From: Anaerolineales bacterium
GTDB lineage: Bacteria; Chloroflexota; Anaerolineae; Anaerolineales; Villigracilaceae
NCBI GenBank assembly: GCA_016934715.1
Contig: JAFGSI010000086.1
Location: 1 to 52,471 of the forward strand
DNA length: 52,471 nucleotides
Reading direction: 5' to 3'
Below, in pieces: positions 7,893 to 15,261 of this stretch (the first letter of the stretch is position 1; every line of letters begins with the position of its first letter). Under the pieces are notes generated by a model. It did no database searches, was not told where the DNA came from, and saw only the letters and a list, made by a program, of their open reading frames with translations. A program made the position numbers and the translations under genes.

Positions 7893-7909
7893 CGAGGCTT
7901 TCGGCCTCG
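7893..7909. terminator. Hairpin between nitroreductase and response regulator
   Basis: CGAGGC-TTTCG-GCCTCG, a 6-bp GC stem with a 5-nt loop, 20 bp after the nitroreductase stop. It is followed on the plus strand by the weak tract GGTTCTTC. It could terminate both convergent genes. Confidence 0.4.
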
Positions 7910-7942
7910 GAGTCGGTTCTTCACAGAACTGCCGGCACCTTC

Positions 7943-8644
7943 TCAGCTGATCTCGCCGCCCAGCCAGGCGAAGCGGTAGCCGACGCGGTGGACGGTTTGA
8001 ATATAGGTCGGACGGTGGGGATTGGGTTCGATCTTCTGGCGCAGGTTGCGAATGTGGGTGTCAAGCGTCCGGCTGGCGCCCTCGTCGCTGTATCCGAGCG
8101 ACGCCTGGAGCAGTTCGCGCCGGGTGAAGATGTGGCCGGGTTTTTCCATGAACATGCACAGCAGGGCAAACTCGGTGGGGGTCAATTCGACGGGAACCTG
8201 GCAGACCAGCAACTGCTGCTCACCCACATCGATGGTCAGATCGCCGCGTGAGATGTGGGCTGGCTGTTCGGCTGCCTTCGTTCGGCGCAGGAGGGCCCGC
8301 ACCCGCTGCACCAACTCACGCGCATTGATCGGCCGGGTGACGTAGTAATCGATTCCCAGTTCAAGGCTCTGGGACTTGACATGGGGATTGGTCTGCGAGG
8401 TCAGCATGAGAATGGGGAGCGAGCCGACATCATGGTCGAGACGGATCGAGCGCGCCACTTCCCAGCCATTGGCCTGGGGGAGGTTCGAGTCCAGCACCAC
8501 CAGATCCGGGGTCTCGCGGTGCAGCATTTTCAGGCCCGTTTCCCCGTCGGGAACCGTCAGGACGCGATACTCAGCCTGCTCGAGGTTGTCTCGAACCAGG
8601 CGCCGGGTATGCGACTCGGCGTTGATCACCAGAACGAGTTCCAT
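7943..8644 (-). CDS. OmpR/PhoB-type response regulator with atypical receiver
   Basis: 233 aa, standard for the family. The receiver (1-120) has phosphoacceptor Asp52 ('DLVVLDSNLP') and the switch Thr82 ('LMLTSQ'). The acidic metal-binding pair, normally D-D/E-D, is N8-A9-E10, and the invariant Lys is Arg104 ('YYVTRPIN'). It may still bind phosphate, but magnesium binding and phosphotransfer should be altered. The winged-helix DNA-binding domain (about 133-228) is intact: 'LTPTEFALLCMFMEKPGHIF', 'SRTLDTHIRNLRQKIE' and 'TVHRVGYRF'. Its likely partner kinase, just upstream on the same strand, is broken (see 8727-9010), which fits a regulator that no longer depends on canonical phosphorylation. 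Its DNA targets are unknown. Confidence 0.88.
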   Translation of the reverse strand: MELVLVINAESHTRRLVRDNLEQAEYRVLTVPDGETGLKMLHRETPDLVVLDSNLPQANGWEVARSIRLDHDVGSLPILMLTSQTNPHVKSQSLELGIDYYVTRPINARELVQRVRALLRRTKAAEQPAHISRGDLTIDVGEQQLLVCQVPVELTPTEFALLCMFMEKPGHIFTRRELLQASLGYSDEGASRTLDTHIRNLRQKIEPNPHRPTYIQTVHRVGYRFAWLGGEIS

Positions 8645-8726
8645 GGCGCTCCTGTAACAATACGTTACTGCTTAATTATCATACATTTTCCCCAAAATGA
8701 GAACACCCTGGCGGAGGAATTTTCGA

Positions 8727-9010
8727 TCAGGGAGCGGGATATATTCCCGATTCTGCCAAGAACTGGATGGAAAACGTGCTCCCCTGCCCCGGGCCAGGGC
8801 TTTCGACCTGGACCATCCCGCCCTGCGCCGTAACCAGCGCTTTGACGATCGCCAGCCCCAACCTGGCCCCGCCGCGATCGCGGCTCCACCCGGAACAAGA
8901 GGAAGGCGCGAAGATGTGTGCCCGGTCGCCTGGAGGGATCCCCTCCCCGCTGTCCTTCACCGCAAGGCCAAAAACGACCCCCTGTCCAGAATGGCAACCG
9001 GGATGGCGCC
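8727..9010 (-). pseudogene. Remnant of a histidine kinase (C-terminal ATPase domain)
   Basis: The frame ending at the stop 8727 spells the end of a GHKL ATPase: 'LAVKDSGEGIPP' (G1 box), 'DRAHIF' (start of the F box), 'GGARLGLAIVKALVTAQGG' (G2 box) and 'GQGSTFSIQFL' as last strand. Between the F and G2 boxes the correct residues ('FLLFRVEPRSR') are in another frame, so at least two compensating frameshifts are present. Nothing of the dimerisation/phosphoacceptor domain or sensor can be found upstream. It lies 82 bp upstream of the response regulator on the same strand and was presumably its partner. Sequencing error could explain one indel but not the loss of the first two-thirds. Confidence 0.6.
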
Positions 9011-9046
9011 CGGGCGACGCTGTGCGCCCCCCGCCGCACCGACCCA

Positions 9047-9077
9047 CCCGCCCGCCTGGACGCCACAGGCGGGCGGG
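9047..9077. terminator. 12-bp GC hairpin downstream of metG
   Basis: Perfect arms CCCGCCCGCCTG / CAGGCGGGCGGG with a 7-nt loop, 64 bp past the metG stop. There is no U-tract on either strand, so factor-independent termination is uncertain. Confidence 0.4.
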
Positions 9078-9141
9078 CCTCCCAGCAGGGACAGCGTTTA
9101 CGCATGCGCCATTCTGCGCTCGCGACACGGATCCGGCGATG

Positions 9142-10941
9142 CTATTTCCCCAACCGGGCCCGTTCTTCTGCAATGAGGCTCTCGTCGAGCTTCTTGAACA
9201 GTGGAGCAGGTTGGTTCAGCTTTGTGCCGGGCTGCAGGTCGCTGGGCTTCCACTGGCAAGGCAGGCGGCCCTCCTGCCCCCCACTGCGATACCGGAGCAC
9301 GGTGTGCTCGCCGAGCGAATCCTGCACCGGTTCAGTGACCTGCTTACCGAAGAGCGGGATCGCGTAGCTGAAGAAGGTGTGCAGGCGCTCGCAGGTGAAG
9401 GGCAGGAAGGGAGCCAACAGGAGCTTGAGGCTGTCGATCGCCTTGAGAGCAGTGTAGGTGCTGCGGGCGGCGGCATCCTTGTCGGTCTTGATCTGGAGCC
9501 AGGGGGCGCTGGTGTCGAGGTACTTGTTGACCTCGCTCGCCAGGCGCAGGGCCTCCTGCAGGGCCGCCCGCAGGCGGACCGCCTCGAGCTCCCGGCCGAC
9601 CGACTCGAAGCCGGCCTCGATGGCGGCCAGCAGGTCCAGGTCAGCCTGCGCGAGCCTCGCCGGGTCGATCGGGGGCACGTGTCCGTCCCAGTGCTTGTAG
9701 CAGAACGACAGGACCCGGTTGGCCAGGTTGCCCCAGGTGGCGACCAGTTCGTTGTTGTTGCGGGCGACGAACTCAGCCCAGTCCCAGTCGGTGTCGCGCA
9801 TTTCAGGCATGTTGATCGTCAGGTAGTAGCGCAGGGCATCCGGATCGTAGCGGGTCAGCGCATCACGGCCCCAGACAGCCCAGTTGCGCGAACCGGAGAT
9901 CTTCTGCCCTTCCAGGTTCATGAACTGGTTGGCCGGGACGTCAAAGGGAATCGTCAGCCGGCCCTCGTCCTCAGCGAAGATCTTCAGGAACTGCTCGCCG
10001 ACGCCCATCAGCTGGGCCGGCCAGAGCGAGGTGTGAAAGAAGATGTTGTCCTTGCCGATGAAGTAGAACTGGCGCGCCGCCGGGTTGACCCACCACTCGC
10101 GCCAGGCCTGGGGCTGGTCGGCGATCTGGGCCCACTCGATCGCTGCCGAGAGGTAGCCGATGACCGCCTCGAACCAGACATACAGGCACTTGCCATCCCA
10201 GCCCTCGACCGGCACCGGGATGCCCCAGTCGAGGTCGCGCGTGATCGGACGCGGCTTGAGGCCTTCGGCCTCGATCTTGCCGAGCGATTCACCCAGGACG
10301 GTCTCCCGCATCCGTTTGGCGCGTTCCTGCAGGAATTTCGTGACCGCCGGTTCCAGCTTGGAGAGGTCGAGATAGAAGTGCTCGGTCTCGCGCAGTTCGA
10401 GAGCCCCATCACCGGTCTTGGCATGTGGGTTGACCAGCTTCTCCGGCTCGAGCACGTTGCCGCAGTTGTCGCACTGATCTGAGCGGGCGCCCTCGGCGCC
10501 ACACAGGTAGCAGGTCCCTTCGACGTAGCGGTCGGGCAGGAAGCGCCTGGCATCCGGCGAGTACCACTGCATCGACTTCTGGGTGAACAGGAAGCCGTTC
10601 TCGCGCAGAGCCAGGAAGATCGCCTGGGAGACCTTGAAGTGGTTCTCGGTGTGGGTGGTGGTGAACAGGTCATAGGTGATCCCCATCTGCTGAAACAATT
10701 CGAGGAAGCCAGCGTGGTATTCCTTGTAGACCTGCTCGACCGGCTTGCCGAGGGCATCGGCCCGCAGCGTGACCGGGGTCCCGTGCGAGTCGGTCCCCGA
10801 GACCATCAGGACCTGGTTGCCCTTCAGGCGGTGGTAACGGGCAACGATATCCCCCGGCAGGTGCGAGCCGGTGAGGTTGCCGACGTGGATCTCGGCGTTG
10901 GCGTAGGGCCAGGCGATTGCGATGAGGATGTTTTCGGGCAT
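9142..10941 (-). CDS. metG: Methionyl-tRNA synthetase
   Basis: 599 aa. The ATG at 10941 has an AGAGAGG-type site upstream; the open frame reaches much further but loses homology at this Met. The class I catalytic core begins 'ILIAIAWPYANAEIHVGN', whose H-V-G-N is the HIGH signature (His19). A zinc knuckle (C-x2-C...C-x2-C, 'CYLCG' and 'CDNCGN') sits in the connective peptide. 'WDGKCLYVWFEAVIGY' is the methionine pocket region, 'FIGKDNIFFHTSLWPAQLMG' follows, and 'GQKISGSRNWAVWG' holds a divergent KMSKS loop (K-I-S-G-S). The helical anticodon-binding domain covers about 400-560. The C-terminal tRNA-binding OB domain of some MetRSs is absent. The gene charges tRNA-Met in the cytosol. Its leader contains a Met-rich mini-ORF and a terminator, described separately. 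Confidence 0.97.
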   Translation of the reverse strand: MPENILIAIAWPYANAEIHVGNLTGSHLPGDIVARYHRLKGNQVLMVSGTDSHGTPVTLRADALGKPVEQVYKEYHAGFLELFQQMGITYDLFTTTHTENHFKVSQAIFLALRENGFLFTQKSMQWYSPDARRFLPDRYVEGTCYLCGAEGARSDQCDNCGNVLEPEKLVNPHAKTGDGALELRETEHFYLDLSKLEPAVTKFLQERAKRMRETVLGESLGKIEAEGLKPRPITRDLDWGIPVPVEGWDGKCLYVWFEAVIGYLSAAIEWAQIADQPQAWREWWVNPAARQFYFIGKDNIFFHTSLWPAQLMGVGEQFLKIFAEDEGRLTIPFDVPANQFMNLEGQKISGSRNWAVWGRDALTRYDPDALRYYLTINMPEMRDTDWDWAEFVARNNNELVATWGNLANRVLSFCYKHWDGHVPPIDPARLAQADLDLLAAIEAGFESVGRELEAVRLRAALQEALRLASEVNKYLDTSAPWLQIKTDKDAAARSTYTALKAIDSLKLLLAPFLPFTCERLHTFFSYAIPLFGKQVTEPVQDSLGEHTVLRYRSGGQEGRLPCQWKPSDLQPGTKLNQPAPLFKKLDESLIAEERARLGK

Positions 10942-11110
10942 AAGAGGCCTCTCTTTCAGGGGGTCATTCCCTGCGCGGAACCCGCAGACGCCCTCCACCA
11001 CAGGAGCTCGTTGCGCCTGGAAAGGGCCGCCGGAGGGTTCCATGGAGGTGCAGCAGCGCCCCATCGTCTGCGCTGCGCTCCGGGCTCCTCGCAAGGGCAA
11101 TGGAATAGCA
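10942..11110 (-). other. metG leader, segment between terminator and start codon
   Basis: 169 nt of GC-rich RNA. A 7-bp hairpin can form with arms at 11053-11059 and 11070-11076 (GCAGCGC/GCGCTGC). A second small stem (CTGCG/CGCAG) lies at about 10971-10987. Nothing matches the T-box signature AGGGUGGNACCGCG. Confidence 0.35.
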
Positions 11111-11140
11111 AACAAAAAGGCCGCCCGCGACCGGACAGCC
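11111..11140 (-). terminator. Attenuator terminator in the metG leader
   Basis: On the minus strand GGCTGTCC (11140-11133), loop GGTCGC, GGGCGGCC (11126-11119) form 8 pairs, two of them G-U, followed by TTTTTGTT (11118-11111). It lies 22 nt after the leader-peptide stop codon and 170 nt before metG. The gene on the other side is divergent, so no upstream gene needs this terminator. Confidence 0.75.
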
Positions 11141-11190
11141 CGTGAAGAGTTGCGAAAACCTGCTAGCGCAATCCTACCGTCGCTGCCCGG
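11131..11190 (-). promoter_or_regulatory. Predicted antiterminator helix of the metG attenuator
   Basis: CCGGGCAGC (11190-11182, codons 27-30 of the mini-ORF) can pair over 9 consecutive positions, one of them G-U, with GCUGUCCGG (11139-11131). The latter contains the 5' arm and start of the loop of the terminator, so the two structures exclude each other. A ribosome that finishes the mini-ORF would sit on or near the first strand and favour termination. One stalled at the AUG run would leave it free and favour read-through. The pairing was derived by eye; no folding energy was calculated. Confidence 0.55.
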
Positions 11191-11270
11191 GCGCGGCCCG
11201 ACATGTCCATCGCCATCATCGCCATGGCCATGGTCACCATCAGGGCAGACAGAAGGATCGTGACATGCAT
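11163..11270 (-). CDS. Met-rich leader peptide, candidate attenuator of metG
   Basis: 35 codons, ATG at 11270-11268, TAG at 11165-11163, with an in-frame stop five codons upstream that closes the frame. The peptide begins MHVTILLSAL. From codon 11 to 23 it runs M-V-T-M-A-M-A-M-M-A-M-D-M: 7 Met in 13 codons, 8 Met in all. The last 12 codons contain no Met and hold the antiterminator strand. No Shine-Dalgarno precedes the ATG, but a -10 box ends 6 nt before it, so translation is probably leaderless. The position, a run of cognate codons, a stop near a U-tailed hairpin and a MetRS gene downstream follow the logic of trpL or pheM leaders. The peptide itself is unlikely to have a cellular role. 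It is too short for conventional gene callers. Confidence 0.7.
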   Translation of the reverse strand: MHVTILLSALMVTMAMAMMAMDMSGRARAATVGLR

Positions 11271-11276
11271 GGCCGT

Positions 11277-11305
11277 AGTGTACTATGTCCTGGGCCAGGT
11301 TGCAA
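11277..11305 (-). promoter_or_regulatory. Promoter of the metG leader transcript
   Basis: On the minus strand TTGCAA (11305-11300), exactly 17 bp, then TACACT (11282-11277); each hexamer matches consensus at 4 of 6 positions. Transcription would begin at about 11270, the A of the leader-peptide ATG. Confidence 0.55.
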
Positions 11306-11366
11306 GGGGGCATTTTGCTCAACCGGACTGCAATCCAAATATCACTTCCTGCGAACAAAATGGATG

Positions 11367-11372
11367 TACAAT
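11367..11372 (+). promoter_or_regulatory. -10 box of the ABC exporter gene
   Basis: TACAAT, 19 nt before the ATG at 11392. The short leader holds CCGAGG as a weak ribosome-binding site. No good -35. Confidence 0.4.
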
Positions 11373-11391
11373 CACCTCCGAGGCGCGCCCT

Positions 11392-13122
11392 ATGAAACCC
11401 TTCCAACTGATCTTCAACTACGCCCGGCGCTATACCGGGCCGCTGATCGTCACGGCGATCAGCATGCTGGCCCTGGTCGGCGTGCAGCTGATCGTCCCCT
11501 GGATGGTGAAGTTGCTGGTGGCCGAGGTCACCGCCCCCGGGGCCTCGCTGGCCGACATGAACACCATCAACCGGCTGACCACCATTGTGCTGGTCGTCTT
11601 CCTGGCGCGCGCCGGGCTGCAGTTCGTGCGTTCCTATGTGGCCCACGTCGCCGGCTGGGGCGTGGTGGCCGATGTGCGCAAGTACATTTACGACCACATG
11701 CAGCGCCTGTCGCTGCGCTTCTACGAGGACAAGCAGGTCGGGCAGTTGATGTCCAATGTGGTCAACGACACCGACCTGTTCGAGCAGCTCATCGCTCACG
11801 CCATCCCGGACGTGGTCGTCAACCTGGTGACCCTGATCGGCGTGACAGCGGTCCTGCTCAGCCTGAACTGGCAGCTGACCCTGCTGAGCACGATCCCCAT
11901 CCCGCTGGTCTTCCTCTCGCTGCGGATCTACGCCAAGTACGTCCGGCCTGCCTTCCGCAACCGCCAGAAGGAACTCGGCAACCTGAACGCTCTGCTCAAC
12001 GACAACCTGTCGGGGATCCGCGAGATCAAGGCCTTCACCCGCGAAGAGGACGAGGCCGAACGGGTCCACAAGGGCATCGACAACTACCGCAGTTCGCTGC
12101 TGCGGGCATTACGCCTGATGGCCACCTTCCAGCCGTTCGTCGAGTTCACCTCCTCGATCGGGACCCTGATCGTGATCTTCTTCGGCGGGCGCCTGGCCCT
12201 GCAAGGAACCCTGCCGGTGGCCGACCTGGTGGCCTTCTTCCTGTACCTGGAAAGCTTCTACGCCCCGGTGCGCAGTCTCTCCGGGGCCTGGGAGGCGGTC
12301 CAGTCGTCGCTGGCCGGCGCGGACCGGGTGTCCGGTCTGCTGGCCGAGCCGCGCGAGCCGCAGAACGTCCAGGGGGCGACACCAGCCCGGGGCCCGGTGC
12401 AGGGCGAGATCGTCTTCCAGGACGTGCACTTCGAGTACCTCCCCGGCGTGCCGGTGCTCAAGGACATCAGCCTGGTGGTACCAGCCCGCTCGGTGGCTGC
12501 CCTGGTCGGCCCAACCGGGGTCGGCAAGAGCACCCTGGTCAGCCTGATCCCGCGCTTCTACGATGTGACCGCCGGGAAGATCCTGCTCGACGGGCGCGAC
12601 CTGCGCGATTACACCCTCGACAGCCTGCGCGGGCAGATCAGCATCGTTCTGCAGGACGTGTTCCTGTTCTATGGGACGGTGCGCGACAACCTGCTCTTCG
12701 GACGCCCCGACGCCGACGAGGCCGAGATGGTCGCCGCCGCCCGGGCCGCCAACGCCCACGATTTCATCGCCGACCTGCCGCAGGGCTACGACACCCTGAT
12801 CGGCGAACGGGGCGTCAAGCTCTCGGGTGGGCAGAAACAGCGCCTGTCAATCGCCCGGGCGATCCTCAAGGACGCCCCGATCCTGATCCTGGACGAGGCC
12901 ACCTCGTCGGTCGACACCGAGACCGAGCAGCTGATCCAGCAGGCGCTCGAAAGATTGATGCAAGGCCGCACGACGATCGTCATCGCCCACCGCCTGAGCA
13001 CCATCCGGGGCGCCGACCAGATCGTGGTCCTGGAGGAGAATAAGATCCGCGAGATGGGGACCCATGAGAAGTTAATGAAGGACAACGGTCTGTACAAACG
13101 GCTGTACACGGTCCAGAAGTAG
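11392..13122 (+). CDS. ABC transporter, fused permease and ATPase (exporter half-transporter)
   Basis: 576 aa, the usual size of an MsbA/LmrA-type half-transporter. The ATG at 11392 is chosen because the upstream extension is antisense to the metG leader. The membrane domain covers about 15-310 with six helices and the conserved 'YIYDHMQRLSLRFYEDKQVG' coupling region. The nucleotide-binding domain has Walker A GPTGVGKST, Q-loop 'IVLQDVFLFYGTVRDNL', signature LSGGQ, Walker B 'ILILDEATS' and switch His in 'IAHR'. It probably works as a homodimer in the cytoplasmic membrane because no second half-transporter is adjacent. The substrate (lipid, drug or peptide) cannot be told from sequence. It is monocistronic, divergent from metG. 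Confidence 0.93.
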   Translation: MKPFQLIFNYARRYTGPLIVTAISMLALVGVQLIVPWMVKLLVAEVTAPGASLADMNTINRLTTIVLVVFLARAGLQFVRSYVAHVAGWGVVADVRKYIYDHMQRLSLRFYEDKQVGQLMSNVVNDTDLFEQLIAHAIPDVVVNLVTLIGVTAVLLSLNWQLTLLSTIPIPLVFLSLRIYAKYVRPAFRNRQKELGNLNALLNDNLSGIREIKAFTREEDEAERVHKGIDNYRSSLLRALRLMATFQPFVEFTSSIGTLIVIFFGGRLALQGTLPVADLVAFFLYLESFYAPVRSLSGAWEAVQSSLAGADRVSGLLAEPREPQNVQGATPARGPVQGEIVFQDVHFEYLPGVPVLKDISLVVPARSVAALVGPTGVGKSTLVSLIPRFYDVTAGKILLDGRDLRDYTLDSLRGQISIVLQDVFLFYGTVRDNLLFGRPDADEAEMVAAARAANAHDFIADLPQGYDTLIGERGVKLSGGQKQRLSIARAILKDAPILILDEATSSVDTETEQLIQQALERLMQGRTTIVIAHRLSTIRGADQIVVLEENKIREMGTHEKLMKDNGLYKRLYTVQK

Positions 13123-13332
13123 CTCCTGACCGGCTGCCAGCCCTCTGACCCCGGACTGGCCTGGTGATCGTCATGGTTTTCCAGCCTGTGTCGACCAGCC
13201 CCCCCCCCAATGCTGTCCTGGCAAATTTTCACCCGCCATAATCCCCCCTGACCCGGGTTCCCGCCGCCGCAGGTCCGCCAGCTGGCGGGTCCACATCTTT
13301 CCCGAACGGATCGTTCGCTGCAAGCCATCCCC

Positions 13333-13357
13333 AAAAAGGACGGCTCCCAGGCCGTCC
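13333..13357 (-). terminator. Terminator of the DUF177-sigma factor operon
   Basis: Arms GGACGGC (13338-13344) and GCCGTCC (13351-13357) with a 6-nt loop. On the minus strand TTTTT follows (13337-13333). It is 45 bp past the sigma factor stop codon. The remaining 13123-13332 between the two convergent genes shows nothing recognisable. Confidence 0.75.
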
Positions 13358-13401
13358 GGAAGCAGGCATGGAAGCCCGCTCAGCAGGTTTTGAGAAGCAT
13401 T

Positions 13402-14580
13402 TTAAAGGTATTCTTTGAGCTGCCGCGCCCGCCGCGGGTGGCGCAGGCGGCGCAGAGCCTTGCCCTCGATCTGGCGGATGCGCTCGCGCGTCAGGCCGAA
13501 CTTGGCGCCGACCTCCTCCAGGGTATAGGAGGTGCCATCGTCCAGACCGAAGCGCAGGCGCAGGACGCGCGCCTCGCGCGGCGAGAGCGTCCCCAGGACC
13601 TCTTCGATCTTTTCCTTGAGCATCGACTGGTAGGCACTCTGCATCGGGGTCGGGCTGAACTCGTCCTCGATGAACTGGCCCAGTTCAGACTCTTCGTCGT
13701 CGCCGACCGGGCTCTCCAGCGAGAGCGGCAGCCAGGAGACCTTGAGGATCCATTCGACCTTGGCCAGGTCGAGGTCGAGCTCCTGGGCAAGTTCGACCGG
13801 CTTGGGGACCCGCCCCAGGCGCTGTTCCAGGTCGTGGGTGGCCTTGTACATGTGGCGGATGCGATCGCTCATGTGGACCGGGATGCGGATTGTGCGGGCC
13901 TGGTCGGCGATCGCCCGGGTGATCGTCTGGCGGATCCACCAGGTAGCATACGTCGAGAAGCGGAAGCCCTTGTGGACATCATACTTCTCGACGGCTTTCA
14001 TCAATCCCAGGTTGCCCTCCTGGATCAGATCCAGGAATGGCACCCCCCGCCCCATGTAGCGCTTGGCGATGCTGACCACCAGGCGGGTGTTGGCCTTGAT
14101 CAGGTGGTCGCGCGCCAGCAGGCCATCCTGGTAGAGGGCCTCCAGCCGGCCGCGCTCCAGGGCCCGGGTCCGGCCAGGCATGCGGGTCAGCTGCGAGCGA
14201 GCCTGGCGGCCCTCCTCGATGCGGATCGCAAGTTCGTACTCCAGATCGACCGAGAGCAGCGGGACGCGCGACATCTCCTTGAGGTAGAGGCCGACCGTAT
14301 CATCACTGACCAGACTGGTGTTGCTGGGATCCAGCCAGGGTTCGGCCTCGGGTCCGGTCAATTCCTCGCCGGGAGCCATATCGAAGTTCTCGGGATCGAC
14401 GATGTCCACGCCGCGGTGGCGCAAAGCCAGCATGATGACCGACATGCGCTCGACATCGTCGCCAACGTCTGGATAAAGGTCGAGCAGGTCATCGGTGGTC
14501 AGGTAGCCCTGGACGGAGGCTTTCTCCAGAAGCTGGCTGAAGATTTCCTTGTGTTTCCGCCGCCGATCGGGATGCGTCAT
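13402..14580 (-). CDS. rpoD: Primary-type RNA polymerase sigma factor (RpoD/SigA)
   Basis: 392 aa. Region 1.1 is short; region 1.2 reads 'DDTVGLYLKEMSRVPLL'. Region 2 has 'LIKANTRLVVSIAKRYMGRG', 'FLDLIQEGNLGLMKAVEKYD' (core binding) and 'GFRFSTYATWWIRQTITRAI' (-10 melting and recognition). Region 3 begins 'RTIRIPVHMSDRI', and region 4.2 reads 'EEVGAKFGLTRERIRQIEGK' (-35 helix-turn-helix). All blocks are those of group 1/2 sigma-70 proteins, so it should recognise TTGACA/TATAAT promoters such as those at 15144 and 15229. Whether it is the only housekeeping sigma factor cannot be decided here, since Chloroflexota often have several RpoD paralogues. It is transcribed after the DUF177 gene, 26 bp apart. 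Confidence 0.93.
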   Translation of the reverse strand: MTHPDRRRKHKEIFSQLLEKASVQGYLTTDDLLDLYPDVGDDVERMSVIMLALRHRGVDIVDPENFDMAPGEELTGPEAEPWLDPSNTSLVSDDTVGLYLKEMSRVPLLSVDLEYELAIRIEEGRQARSQLTRMPGRTRALERGRLEALYQDGLLARDHLIKANTRLVVSIAKRYMGRGVPFLDLIQEGNLGLMKAVEKYDVHKGFRFSTYATWWIRQTITRAIADQARTIRIPVHMSDRIRHMYKATHDLEQRLGRVPKPVELAQELDLDLAKVEWILKVSWLPLSLESPVGDDEESELGQFIEDEFSPTPMQSAYQSMLKEKIEEVLGTLSPREARVLRLRFGLDDGTSYTLEEVGAKFGLTRERIRQIEGKALRRLRHPRRARQLKEYL

Positions 14581-14606
14581 GGTTCAATCTCCTGGTGCCT
14601 GGCTGT

Positions 14607-15113
14607 CTAGCCCAGTATTTCCTTCAACACCGCGAAGGGTGAATCGGACTCGGGGCGGTGGCCGCAATCGGTCTGGTTGCGGTTCTCACCGCAGACCGGG
14701 CACAGGCCTTTGCAATCCGTCTTGCAGATTGGGCTGATGGGGAATTCGAGCAGTGCATACTCACGCAGCAGCGGCTCGAGATCGATGTACCCGTCCTCGG
14801 GGACGAGCAGTTCCGACTCGGTCATCGAACGCCGGTCGAAGGCGTACAGTTCGGTCAGTTCCCACTGCAGCGCTTGGGCGAATTCCGTCAGGCAGCGGAC
14901 GCACTCGAGATCCGCACTGGCGGCGAAGCCAGCCTGCAGCAGCAGGCCCTGGGGGGTGCGGTTGAAGCGCACCGAACCGACGAAATTACGCAGGCGCAGG
15001 TCCTCGCCGAGCGGCATGGTCTCATAGTCGAAGGTAAAATCGCGGCTTGTGCCAATGGCCGCGTTCAGCATTAATCCGACATTGAGTCTCAAGGGACGGC
15101 GAGGGTTGGTCAC
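14607..15113 (-). CDS. DUF177/YceD-family protein
   Basis: 168 aa starting with GTG at 15113, 24 nt after the predicted transcription start. The family, called YceD in E. coli, is normally encoded before rpmF (L32) and is linked to 23S rRNA/large-subunit accumulation. Diagnostic features are 'DLECVRCLTEFAQALQWELTE' in the middle and the C-terminal cysteine group in 'CKTDCKGLCPVCGENRNQ' with a following C-G-H, which may bind zinc. Here rpmF is not next to it; the sigma factor gene follows instead. This places a ribosome-assembly protein and a housekeeping-type sigma factor under one promoter. Confidence 0.82.
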   Translation of the reverse strand: MTNPRRPLRLNVGLMLNAAIGTSRDFTFDYETMPLGEDLRLRNFVGSVRFNRTPQGLLLQAGFAASADLECVRCLTEFAQALQWELTELYAFDRRSMTESELLVPEDGYIDLEPLLREYALLEFPISPICKTDCKGLCPVCGENRNQTDCGHRPESDSPFAVLKEILG

Positions 15114-15143
15114 ATTTCTCTACACGAAATCTGGGATACAAAC

Positions 15144-15172
15144 ATTCTAGCACAACGGAATCTCGAAGTCAA
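15144..15172 (-). promoter_or_regulatory. Promoter of the DUF177-rpoD operon
   Basis: On the minus strand TTGACT (15172-15167), 17-bp spacer, TAGAAT (15149-15144). Each hexamer differs from consensus at one base. Predicted start near 15137. Confidence 0.75.
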
Positions 15173-15228
15173 GAACTTTTTTAAGCTTTGCGCGAGACGT
15201 CACAGATTTAGCAAAATCCATGCGCCCA

Positions 15229-15256
15229 TTGATAAATAGAACATATGTGCTATAAT
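15229..15256 (+). promoter_or_regulatory. Near-consensus sigma-70 promoter
   Basis: TTGATA, 16-bp spacer, TATAAT: one mismatch in twelve, the best promoter match seen in the window. Predicted transcription start at about 15262, 252 nt before the nearest plus-strand gene, leading into the structured region 15262-15449. Confidence 0.75.
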
Positions 15257-15261
15257 AAAAG

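Noticed and set aside
10942-11270. T-box riboswitch upstream of metG
   Set aside because: The leader contains a GGGTTCCGCG stretch vaguely like the T-box core, but the AGGGUGGNACCGCG signature, specifier loop and AG-bulge are absent, and the stretch lies after the terminator rather than before it. The Met-rich mini-ORF explains the layout better.
9142-12069. A 975-aa protein including metG
   Set aside because: The extension is antisense to the ABC exporter and covers the leader; homology begins at the Met at 10941.
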